From positions 1-37,278 of the forward strand of contig JBBPSI010000230.1 of NCBI GenBank assembly GCA_038093515.1: a DNA stretch of 37,278 nt, given 5' to 3'. Positions 1 through 8,445 of this stretch are shown here, piece after piece (position 1 is the first letter of the stretch; every line of letters begins with the position of its first letter). Made by a program: the position numbers and the translations under genes. The notes under the pieces were generated by a model. The model was not told the origin of the DNA and did no database searches. It saw only the letters and a program-made list of their open reading frames with translations. Source of the stretch: Butyriboletus loyo. Taxonomy: Eukaryota; Basidiomycota; Agaricomycetes; Boletales; Boletaceae.

Positions 1-1
1 T

Positions 2-445
2 TCGCACTCTGACTTCAATGTAAGATTCTCTAGTGGAAATATTTATAATCCACACTGGTTTCCCAACTTACGATATGAGGAATTTGAAGCGATATGTGCT
101 GCATCCGCACCACCGCTATCTGCTCTTCCTCAAGGGATCCCAGAGAGTAATTTACACGGAGTCGAAACAGGAGAACATGTGACAGAAGGAAGTTATCTCT
201 CGAACGTTGGTCATGGAGAAGAGTCTAACGACTTAGGAGGAGATTTTCATTATGATGAAAATGGATACCTGGTGCAAGAAACATCAGAACAAGAACCTTC
301 GGAACCATCTAGGTTATATACACCAGTGGTTAATCCGATAGGTCTTCCCTCACGTTCACCTTCTCCTATATCTAATCCTTCAAATCTAAACGCTGACGAA
401 GTTTTCTCTTCTTTTGATCAGTTCATCTTCGGATTTTTGTTCTAA
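2..445 (+). CDS. Unidentified ORF, 5' partial
   Basis: The frame is open from the window edge to a TAA at 443-445, about 147 codons, so the true start lies outside. The N-terminal part contains the local motif PHWFPNLRYEEFEAI, and the rest is rich in Ser, Pro and Glu (for example EQEPSEPS and PSRSPSPIS). It ends only 9 bp before the gag start codon of the copia-like element and in the same orientation. It could be an additional ORF or linker of the same retroelement, the tail of an older element, or a host exon next to the insertion. I do not recognise a domain. The codon use looks like the neighbouring retroelement (A/T-richer than the host genes downstream), which favours an element origin, but that is inference. 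Confidence 0.4.
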   Translation, partial: SHSDFNVRFSSGNIYNPHWFPNLRYEEFEAICAASAPPLSALPQGIPESNLHGVETGEHVTEGSYLSNVGHGEESNDLGGDFHYDENGYLVQETSEQEPSEPSRLYTPVVNPIGLPSRSPSPISNPSNLNADEVFSSFDQFIFGFLF

Positions 446-454
446 ACAATTATC

Positions 455-1684
455 ATGTCGCTCCCCACCGTATCAGAATTCAAGATCGATGCCCAAATCC
501 AGCAGAGACTTCCTGTCCTGACTGGAGCGGACAACTATACAGCCTGGTCTCGTCAAATGAGACATGCTCTCACCGTAATCGGTGTCTGGTCGATAGTGGA
601 TGGTACTTCAGAGTACCACAATCAGACAGCAGCTGACCAGCAGAAGTGGGTTTCGCTGGACAAGCGCTCTGTTGGCATGCTCGCCATCTACATCTCTCCA
701 GAACTCCAACATGCAGTCAACTACGACTACTCTCCATCCCTCTATGACGCTTCTGGTCAAATAATTCCAGAATCTGTCAACATCTCTGTCGCCAAAACTC
801 TTTGGAACTTCCTGTACGACACCTACGCAACCACCGGCATTACAGGACAATTTTTCCTGTTCCGCCAAGCCATGAACATTCGAGTTCATGAAGCTAACGC
901 AGTTGCTGGTCTCATGTCCTTAACGGACGCTTTCCACAAAATGGAAGCAGCAGGATTAAGCCTTCCAAACAATTTCCGTTCCATGATCTTGCTCACCAAG
1001 TTACCGAAATCTTTCGAACCTCTGGTGTCCAACATCGTCCACAATACAAACGTTCACCAATTCACACCGAACGTTATCATTCCCATGATCACTCACGAGT
1101 TACAACTTCGTGCTGGCACTGGCCAGATCCCTTATCCCACCACCTCTCGTACGAATACAGTTGCACCGGATACCCAGCTCAACCGCACAAACACGGTTAG
1201 ACGCGGACCTCCTCCACCTGCACAGACAAATTGGAACAATCAGGCTCGTCCTCAACAACCTTCTGGTGGACGTGGTCGTCCTGGACAGAAGAGGCCGTTC
1301 CAACCGCAGCAGCAAAGGCAGCAGCAAAACCATATGCCTGCGACGCCTTATGGAGGACCTTCAGGATCCGGAGCAAACCGTAATGAGCGAACAAACAATC
1401 GCTCCGGTTTCAAGACACGTCGAGGAAAGGGAAAAGGGAAAGGACGTGCGAATGAAGTGGAGATGGACATGGACGGATTTGCAAACATTGTAGAGTTGGG
1501 TGAAACACAACTAGGTGACCACACGCTTACAGATTTCCCGATGGAAACTGAATCAACCGTTGGTCAAGCTGGTTGGGGAGATGATGATCCGATGGGACCA
1601 CCCCTCGCATCACCTTATTTTGAGGATGGAGATGCTAATGCATCTTCTTCACACTCCTTTCGGAAACGCCGCGATTCCCTCTAA
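455..1684 (+). CDS. Copia-type gag polyprotein (UBN2/DUF4219-like)
   Basis: An intact 409-codon ORF. The N-terminal motif LTGADNYTAWSRQMRHAL is typical of the capsid region of copia gag proteins (UBN2/DUF4219 type), which package the element RNA. The C-terminal third (codons about 245-340) is strongly basic and rich in Gly, Arg, Gln and Pro, with RGRPGQKRP and a run of KGKGKG, and then turns acidic. No CCHC zinc knuckle is visible, although copia gag proteins often carry one; the basic stretch may take over RNA binding (inference). The start at 455 is the first ATG after the upstream ORF. The 3' end overlaps the start of the pol frame around 1515-1684, as expected for a +1 shift or for a degraded fusion. 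Confidence 0.8.
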   Translation: MSLPTVSEFKIDAQIQQRLPVLTGADNYTAWSRQMRHALTVIGVWSIVDGTSEYHNQTAADQQKWVSLDKRSVGMLAIYISPELQHAVNYDYSPSLYDASGQIIPESVNISVAKTLWNFLYDTYATTGITGQFFLFRQAMNIRVHEANAVAGLMSLTDAFHKMEAAGLSLPNNFRSMILLTKLPKSFEPLVSNIVHNTNVHQFTPNVIIPMITHELQLRAGTGQIPYPTTSRTNTVAPDTQLNRTNTVRRGPPPPAQTNWNNQARPQQPSGGRGRPGQKRPFQPQQQRQQQNHMPATPYGGPSGSGANRNERTNNRSGFKTRRGKGKGKGRANEVEMDMDGFANIVELGETQLGDHTLTDFPMETESTVGQAGWGDDDPMGPPLASPYFEDGDANASSSHSFRKRRDSL

Positions 1685-1685
1685 A

Positions 1686-3192
1686 CCTTCAGGGTCTCGT
1701 GGTCAGCCGATGAAGAAGGAACGCAAAGTGAAAGCAGTCCGTCTTTCGACTTTTATAGAGTCGATCGATGAGAAGGATGAAGAATCCTTTTATGGAAATA
1801 CTGCTCGTCGTGCTGATGGCACTTGGAAGCACGGTCTTGACTCCCGTGACATTAATGTCTGGGACTCTACATACCAGCGAGATGCTGAGGACTATGATGC
1901 TGTATATGATTACAACGATGAATTTGATCTTGGTGATCTGTACATTGCGGGAGCTTACACATCCGGAGATGTCCCTTCAAAGAAGGATCTTCTTTCCAAC
2001 GCCTGGATGATTGACAGCGGTTGTACAGACCATGTCACACCACACGTTGTAGACTTCATGGATCTCGGTGATACCGAAAGAATTGTGATCACAGCAAATG
2101 GCGCAACCATGAAGATGTTTGGACCTGGTACTGTGTTGTTATCACAGCGACTAGGGAAGGATAAGCCCATTCCTTTGGAGCTTACAGGAGTATGGTATGC
2201 GCCTCAAGCAGCCCATAGACTATTATCGGTCACCGCTCTAACCAAGGAAGGTTATTGATGCGAAATAACCGATCAAACCAAGATTTGGAACCCTCAAGGA
2301 CGTTTGGTAGTGCAGGCTTCTGCCTTGCTTCCGAACAATCCCCTCCACTGGTTTCAGGCTAAAATGCTAACTCCAGATGTCGGGATCCACTCCTTGCAGG
2401 ATGTAGGATCTTCTTCGTTGTGGCACCACCGTTTTGGTCATCCATCCAAGAACGTGTTACGCCATGCTTACAAGAACGTGTTACGCCATGCTTACAAGAA
2501 CGTTAAGGGTATGCCGTTAATACCTGAACCTTCTGACGTCATTCCTTGTCGAGGCTGTGCCTTAGGCAAGATGCATGAACGTCCCTATGCACCTTCATCC
2601 AAACGTGCATCTCGGGTCCTTGGGCTAGTGCATTCCGACTTGGTCGAATTCCCCACACACTCTCGGACTCAGAAGCGCTATATTTTGACTTTTATTGATG
2701 ACTATTCTGCCTTTGCAGTCGTGCGGTTTTTGCGCCTTAAATCTGAGGCGGCTGATGCTTTTAAGGAAGTGGTTGTCTGGGCTGAACGTCAGACCCAGTC
2801 TTCGCTTCTTGCTGTCCGTTCGGATCGTGGGGGGGAATACATGTCTAAAGACATTCGGACGTTCCTCTCGTCCAGGGGCATTGAACATCAGCTCTCTGTA
2901 CCTCACACCCCTCAACAGAATGGACGTGCAGAGCGATTTAATAGGACCATCCTGGAAAAAGAAGAAGCCATGCGCCATACTGCCTGTCTACCAAAAGTCT
3001 TCTGGCAGGACGCAACCGAAACCTCACTTCATATCTACAATCGCCAACCAATGCGTCGTCATAATTGGAAAACCCCCATCGAGATGTTCTCTGGGGAGAA
3101 ACCGGATATATCATATTTCCGGGTATTTGGATGTCGTGCATATGTTTTTATAAAGAAGGAACTCAGGGAAAACAAGTTGTCTCCGAAATCCA
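1686..3192 (+). pseudogene. Copia pol remnant: protease and integrase, truncated
   Basis: The frame continues from about 1515 and is read here from beyond the gag stop. A protease-like active site DSGCTDH lies at 2013-2033 (canonical copia: DSG-[AT]-T-x-H), followed by pre-integrase sequence. A TGA at 2256-2258 interrupts it. The integrase zinc module WHHRFGHP...CRGC is at 2421-2562, and the catalytic residues are D (2637-2639), D (2823-2825) and E (2931-2933), the last two with 35 residues between them, in contexts HSDLVEF, SDRGGEY and NGRAERFNRTI. A perfect 24-bp tandem duplication sits between the zinc His and Cys pairs. Recognisable integrase ends with ENKLSPKS near 3192, and the polymerase half is absent. 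Several decay marks together make function unlikely. Confidence 0.82.
2448..2495 (+). repeat. Perfect 24-bp tandem duplication in integrase
   Basis: The unit beginning aagaacgtgttacgccatgc occurs twice head to tail (2448-2471 and 2472-2495), and a partial third copy (aagaacgt) follows. It keeps the frame and repeats the eight residues KNVLRHAY inside the HHCC zinc module of integrase, lengthening the spacer between the His pair and the Cys pair. Confidence 0.95.
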
Positions 3193-3298
3193 GTTTCAGA
3201 GTTTACACATCAAGACGAGTACGAGTGTTAGTCTACCGATATGGACGTGTGATCTTGGGAGTGAGGAAGGTGGACGGTGGAATGGATTGGTTACAAAG

Positions 3299-3487
3299 GA
3301 TGCTGAGGAAACTGAGGAAAAGGCGGCATCAGAAGACAGTGAGGAAGAGGAGCAGGAGGAAGTCGAAGATGAACCTGTGAAAGCCAAGAAAGGTGTGGGC
3401 AAGGGCTCAATGAAGCGGCAGTTGGAGGACAAAACTGAACAGCCAAAGAAACGGCCAAAACCCAGTCTTACTGCCCGGGCAAAGTAA
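3299..3487 (+). CDS. Probable 3' terminal exon of an unknown gene, 5' part lost
   Basis: After integrase similarity ends, a different coding style appears. From a possible splice acceptor (ttacaaag, 3291-3298) the frame reads DAEETEEKAASEDSEEEEQEE, then a basic tail with GSMKRQLEDK and KKRPKPSLTARAK, ending at TAA 3485-3487. An acidic stretch followed by a basic end is common in nuclear or nucleolar proteins, but I cannot name the family. No further upstream exons are seen, because the retroelement occupies that space. The gene may have been truncated by the insertion, or the exon may join across an intron containing the element. The frame continues upstream of the acceptor without a stop to about 3065, so the exact boundary is uncertain. 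Confidence 0.45.
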   Translation, partial: DAEETEEKAASEDSEEEEQEEVEDEPVKAKKGVGKGSMKRQLEDKTEQPKKRPKPSLTARAK

Positions 3488-3607
3488 CGCATGAAAAACG
3501 TCTACGAGCTAGCTAGCTAGACTAGTACGATTTGTCTAATGACATTCATTTTTTCTAGACTCGTCGGGCTCAGTCCACGACTCTTCGTACGATCTCGAAT
3601 CCACACT

Positions 3608-4958
3608 ATGCCTGCTCCCAAAGTCCTCTCAACGGAACCTCTCGACAATGCACATTCAAAGTGAGTCGTGTTCACACAGTTGTACCGTACGATGGGTTGT
3701 TTCGGTGCCCCTGAGGCTTGGGCTCGGCCACCGCGTCGAAGGCCTGCACAACAATCGCAATGACTGACATGGGCCACGCCCAGGTTCGTTACGTTGACCA
3801 AGATCCACTATCAAGACCAGGACGGTAAAAAGGTACGCTGGAGGCTTTCGTTCAGAATTCCCTCGCACCTGGGCAACCGGCAACCGGTGCCCCACATTCG
3901 CTGAAACTCGACTGACGGCAGCGCGTCTGGGAATGTGCAGAACGCAAAGTCGTACAAGGAGGCACCGGAAAAGACGGTCTGTCGCCCTCTTTCACGTCGA
4001 CATTGGCCCCGTGCTCACACCTGCCCAACCCCTCCCTACCACCCTACCTCCATCCGTCTGGCATTTATCCGTCACCTGAACCGTCCACCATAGCCGTAGC
4101 GATCTTTGCCATCCTCAAGTCTAAGACGAACGCCTTCCCACTGTCGACCGTCATCATCGAACAATACCGTCCGCCGCTCGATAAACATGTCATAGGCACG
4201 CCCCGGCCCTTTCTTTCCCTCCTTTCCCTCCTTATCTCACTCACTCACATTCCATATTTCCCCCCCTTTCTCTCCTCATTCATCCGACAGAGTTTCCAGC
4301 CGGTTCGTACTCGTCCACTTTTTTCTCTTTCTCTTGTCCCTTACGCGGATTGAACCATACTTCGGCCCCGGTCCCCAGGTTTACTCAATGCACCAACGGT
4401 CGTGGGAGGCCCTGATGAAGAAGCAGAGATTGCGGCTCTACGCGAGTTGGAGGAAGAGACGGGGTACAAAGCGACGCTCCAAGACGTCGTCGAGTGTACA
4501 CCTACCATCGCGTGCGATCCAGGTGTGCACGCACGATGGCGCGGATGACTCCCTGAGGAATGCACGCTAACGCCAATCATACCCGTGTTCGTACGCAGGC
4601 ATGACCACGGCGAAGATGAAACTGGTCGTGGTCAAGGTGGAGCTCGAAGACAGGATGGAGAATCCGGTCGCCAATCCGGATCCGGGCGAACATATCGTCG
4701 TCAGGGTGGTCGAACTGGCTCAGCTGAAGCGCGTGTTGGAAGGTATGTCTCTTTCGGTTCGGCTCATGTTGGCTTGCGGTACGACTGATGTGTTCTGCGC
4801 TGTGGTACCTCGAAGATTACAACAAGGAGGTGTGCGAGACTCTTTACGCTCAGAACGTGTGCCTGACCTACAACGAGGGTTTCATTGTAGACGCCAGGCT
4901 GTCTCACTTTGCATCAGGGTATGACATTGCGCAGCGTGTCAGAAACGAATTCCTCTAA
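3608..4958 (+). CDS. YSA1: ADP-ribose pyrophosphatase-type Nudix hydrolase (YSA1-like)
   Basis: Nine exons: 3608-3660, 3784-3832, 3922-3976, 4094-4195, 4291-4302, 4379-4522, 4599-4742, 4816-4829, 4878-4958; 217 residues, close to the ~230 of yeast Ysa1. The family hydrolyses ADP-ribose and related nucleoside diphosphate sugars to AMP and a sugar phosphate. [12 protein letters not shown] precedes EFPAG (residues 87-91), and the Nudix helix [11 protein letters not shown] is at 110-120, keeping the metal-binding REUxEExGU. The C-terminus [19 protein letters not shown] fits the same group. Odd points: EFPAG is coded by a 12-nt exon, the intron before it uses a GC donor (4196), exon 8 is only 14 nt, and the spacer between the Nudix Gly and Glu is 12 residues instead of five. 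It converges with SDA1, leaving 56 bp between stop codons. Confidence 0.88.
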
Positions 4959-5014
4959 CACCCGACCAAACCCAAGTAAAGTAATTTACCGTAGACGTGT
5001 AGGGTTACGCAGCA

Positions 5015-7614
5015 TCAATGATGCGCCTTTTTCGATCTCGCGATATGCGCTCTCAGCTTCTGTTGTTTCTCTCTCAGTGATGCCTTCTTCTTCCCCCTGA
5101 CAGCCCCGCTACTGAGTATCATCATGATCGGCTTGTTCCTTGCCTTTTCTCTATTCGTCGAACTACTCGGTGTCTCCTTTTTCTTCTTCCCTTTGAGCGA
5201 TCCGTACTTTTCACGACCCTCGCGGCCTGTTTCGATGGACGCAACACGCTCAGCATAGTCAGCCTTGGCCTTCTTGCGAGGGCCCAGGATGTCGTTTTCG
5301 GATATGAAGGTGTCCGCCGAACCATCACCAGCGGCAGCCTTCTTAAAGGCTTCAAGGGCGGCAAGTTTGCGTTTGGCCTTGGAGCCGCCGCCGCTTTCGA
5401 CTGCCTTTGTCGCAGCTTTGATACGTAGATCGTTGAGCAGAGCGAAATCGCCAGGCGTCAAAATCTGTCATAGGTTTCAATATCGGTGGCGGTGACCACG
5501 AAAAAAGAGACTTTTTACCTTGGTAGTAGCCAAAGTCGATACCCGGTTATCTTGTGCTTGGGTATCCTTGTCCGCTTCGCTGACATCCTTCGTTTTGTCT
5601 CTGGCTGGAGCGGAGGACGTCTCCTTTTCGTCCTCGCTATCCGACACTTCGAGATCGTCGCCGTCGGAGCTGACGTCAATCCACCTTTCGGAATCCGATT
5701 CTGACGAGTCTGTCTCGACATCCCAGTTTTCCCAACCTGCCTCGTCATCCTCTTCCATCTCGCCCGTCTCTTCTTCACGGAGTTTCTTGAGGTGATCTTC
5801 TAGAAGCTATGACAGCCGGTTTATACCCAACAAAAGGTAAGAACGGGTAGCTATACATACGGAGAGTCCCTCGATGTCCACGGCTGCATTTGCAGAGTGC
5901 CCAAATGGCAGCGGTTGTCGGCCACTGCTCATCCCGATGCTCGCGTCCTTGCCCTAAAAAATCATCAGCATGTACGACGAGAAAACATAAAGGACCCAAC
6001 CCTCTCCCGCCGCTTCAACATCCCTGGATTGACTTCTCGATAGAGCTGCAAGATCCCCCGCGCGGCGGCGGTGACCGCCTTGTCCCTGCTTTTCCTGTAC
6101 TCGACCAAGTCTCCGAGGAGATCTTCCTCCATGGCCCACGGCTGCCGCCGACACACTTCCCGGATGGCATTGATTCCCGCAGCGATGACTTCGCTCCCGA
6201 CACCGGGATGAACAAACTCTCCCGCGAGTTTCTTGACAACGGGGGTCAGCACGTCTGGTGGCGTAAGGTCGTGTACGCTTTGTGCGAGTGCGACGAGGAT
6301 GGCAGGGACGCGCAGTTGGTGATATGTAAGGTATTTGAGGATGTAGGTGTAGAAAGGGAGAACACAGAGCTTGTGAGAACCCATGACACGCGAGAGGAGC
6401 TGCATAAGGAGGATCTTGTGGTCGAGGGAAAAACGCTTGTCGTACCGACTGAGGTTGTCGTAGAGTTTCTCGGAAAACGACTGTGGGTCGTTGAGGAGCT
6501 GCAGGGCAGGGAAGTTGGGAGTGGATGACTCGGACGCCTTGCTCTTTTTCTACAAACGGCGCACGTTGTGGGTGGGCAAAGAAGGGAATACTTGCCGACG
6601 TACCTTTTTGGCGGCATTGAGTTGCTTTTGGAGTTTTTTATCGGCACTTCGGGTTTTCTTGTTGATCTCGCGACGGTGATGAAGCGCTTTAACATCCACT
6701 TCCTGCGCCGATTGAGACGACCCAAACATCGCGGTGAGGCGCCACTCACCTGCTCTGATTCATCGTCGCTGTCTTCCTTGTCTTCATCGCTGTCGAGGAA
6801 AAAGTGAAGGGATGCGCTCTGTACTTTGATGACAGGATGGAAGCAGCCGAGGGCAACGATGGATACGGTCTTTGCGTCTGTCCATATTCCCTTTCTCCAG
6901 AGCTCCTTTGTCAAAATGACGGCCCACATGGCGTCTTCGCCGTTGACTCCTGCCGCTGCGCTAGCGCGCAGTTTTCCCTTGTCGCCGAGGACTTCTGCGT
7001 CCATTCCGCGTTCGACCATGGAAAAGAGCATGGCTTGCACGGCGCGGTTGAGCTTGTGGTTCTTGGAGCGGAGATTGGCTGTGCGAATATCGGAGAGGAT
7101 GGTTTTTCGAATAAAGGCTCGGAGAGACGAGGAGGTCGTGCGGGGGAGCAAGGGAAAGAGGGACCTGAGGAGACTGCGGAGATCGTTAGTAATAAGACAC
7201 AGAAAAAAAGGGAACGCACTCGATGGATGGGATCACATTTTTGTTGCGAAGGATGACGAGATTTTGCAAGAGTGTCTTGCGGGTGTCTGGGGCGAGTGCC
7301 CCATAGTTTTCGGCGAGAAGGGTGGAGAGATGAGAAGGAAACTGGGCGGTCTCCTTTGGATAACACACGGCAACCTGTCTGGGAGATCAAAGGACTGGCC
7401 AGCAAGACGGAATCAGGGGAGAGACCTGTGCGACGAAGGTGACGAGTTCTCTGAAATGGGTTGCGTTGTCATCTGGGTTGATGATGAAGAGCTGCCGGAT
7501 GGTGTTGTAGTGGTTGTACTGCTGCAGAAACTCTTCCTTGTACCCCGCTGGATCGCGTTTGATGAGATTTTGTAGCTGCGGGAGATTGGCAGTGAGGAGG
7601 ACACCCCGTCCCAT
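5015..7614 (-). CDS. SDA1: SDA1, 60S ribosome biogenesis factor
   Basis: Eight exons in transcription order: 7614-7426, 7374-7220, 7173-6750, 6702-6604, 6549-6001, 5953-5861, 5806-5519, 5464-5015; 748 residues versus about 767 in yeast. Sda1 is a nucleolar/nuclear pre-60S assembly and export factor. The N-terminus MGRGVLLTANLPQLQNLIKR, with the following YKEEFLQQYNHY and FRELVTFVAQ, is diagnostic, as is the central LLMQLLSRVMGSHKL and YLTYHQLRVPAILVALAQS. The C-terminal half has the usual acidic block (EMEEDDEAGWENW, DSSESDSERW) followed by LTPGDFALLNDLRIK and a Lys/Arg-rich tail (REKQQKLRAHIARSKKAHH) that suits nucleolar localisation. The start codon lies only 55 bp after the stop of the upstream RGG-protein gene on the same strand, so its promoter must be very short or overlap that gene. 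Confidence 0.95.
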
Positions 7615-7669
7615 GGTAAGTATGTATCAAGCAGTCGATTGGCTTAGTCATCTGAATCATACATGTACA

Positions 7670-8361
7670 CTACTCTGTCTCTTTCTCTGTCGTCGTCGCT
7701 GGCTGGCCGTCGGATGCATCGTTGACGGGCACAGCGCCGCGACCACCCCGACCGCGACCACGTCCTCGCGGTCCACCACGCCCACCCCCGCGTGCCGGTT
7801 TCCCTCCCTGCTGTTCTGACTCGTCCTCCTTGGCCTGTTTCCATCCTCCCGTGGGCTTGCCCGAGTCCCATTCACGGCTCTGCACCCTGTCCAGCTTCCT
7901 CCGTGCGTTCTGTTCTCGTGTGCGATCGACACCATCCTGCACTTTGCGCGTCTGCGCCTGCTTGACGCGTTCTGCGTCTTGCGTCTTTCTGAATGCATCC
8001 TCGTCCGCTTTGACATCCTAGAGTCTCTGAGTGGCACTGTCAGAGAGAAGGAAGGTCGTGCGCTTACCAGACGTCGCTGCTTTATCTTCTCGTTCTGTTC
8101 TTTTATGCGCTGCATGCGCTCGGCGAGCTCCTCCTCGGAGGGCTTCTCCTGTGTGCAGTCGTCAGTTGAGCGCGCATAGACGACGAGGACAGCACGGACC
8201 CGCTGAGGCCCGCCCGTCTTGACGCGCTCTGGGTTGACATAGGGCTTCTTCTTCTCTGGCTTTGTCTCGTTCTCCGGGGCGTTCTGGGCTTGGTCTGTCG
8301 TTGTCTCCGCCGTCGCCGTCTCTTTCTCAAAGTCGAGTCCGAGCGAGTTGGAGTCTGCCAT
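7670..8361 (-). CDS. Small coiled-coil RGG protein (CCDC9-like motif)
   Basis: Three exons (8361-8200, 8148-8068, 8017-7670), 196 residues. The N-terminus is acidic and ends in KKKPYVNPERVKTGGPQR. A charged helix follows (EEELAERMQRIKEQNEKIKQRR, residues about 57-81) and is likely coiled coil. Then comes SREWDSGKPTGGWKQ and an RGG/RG-rich region (GGGRGGPRGRGRGRGGRG), ending in a Thr/Glu tail. RGG boxes usually bind RNA. The helix followed by an EWD...KPTG motif resembles animal CCDC9 proteins, but that comparison is from memory. No enzymatic motif is seen. It is divergent from PGK with only 84 bp between the two start codons, and its stop lies 55 bp before SDA1. Function unknown; RNA-binding or ribosome-associated is a reasonable guess. 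Confidence 0.75.
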
Positions 8362-8445
8362 GAAGCAGTGTCTTCCCACGCATATCCCGACCCCATAAGT
8401 ACTCAACTCCAGATTTGATCCTGCTCATCCTCATCCTCATCGACC
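8362..8445. promoter_or_regulatory. 84-bp divergent intergenic region, RGG protein / PGK
   Basis: Only 84 bp separate the two divergent start codons, so both promoters and leaders must share or extend beyond this segment. The PGK side carries a pyrimidine-rich tract with three CTCATC-like units (about 8420-8441), typical of leaders of highly expressed fungal genes. No clear TATA box is seen. Confidence 0.5.

Larger units (their letters stand above)
455..3192 (+). mobile_element. Decayed Ty1/copia-type LTR retrotransposon (gag, protease, integrase)
   Basis: In order the segment shows gag, an aspartic protease motif, a zinc-binding integrase N-terminus and a D,D35E integrase core, which is the Ty1/copia order. 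Gag and pol lie in different frames (pol is +1 to gag), pol is broken by an in-frame TGA at 2256-2258, and the similarity stops just after the integrase motif NKLSPKS near 3192. No reverse transcriptase or RNase H follows, and no long terminal repeat is visible on the 3' side. The 5' LTR, if present, lies before the window. The element is therefore judged non-autonomous and inactive in this copy. This is an ordinary fungal transposon family. Confidence 0.88.

Noticed and set aside
2938..3492. Minus-strand open frames over the retroelement end.
   Set aside because: They mirror the integrase and the Glu/Lys-rich exon; composition is explained by the plus-strand coding sequence.
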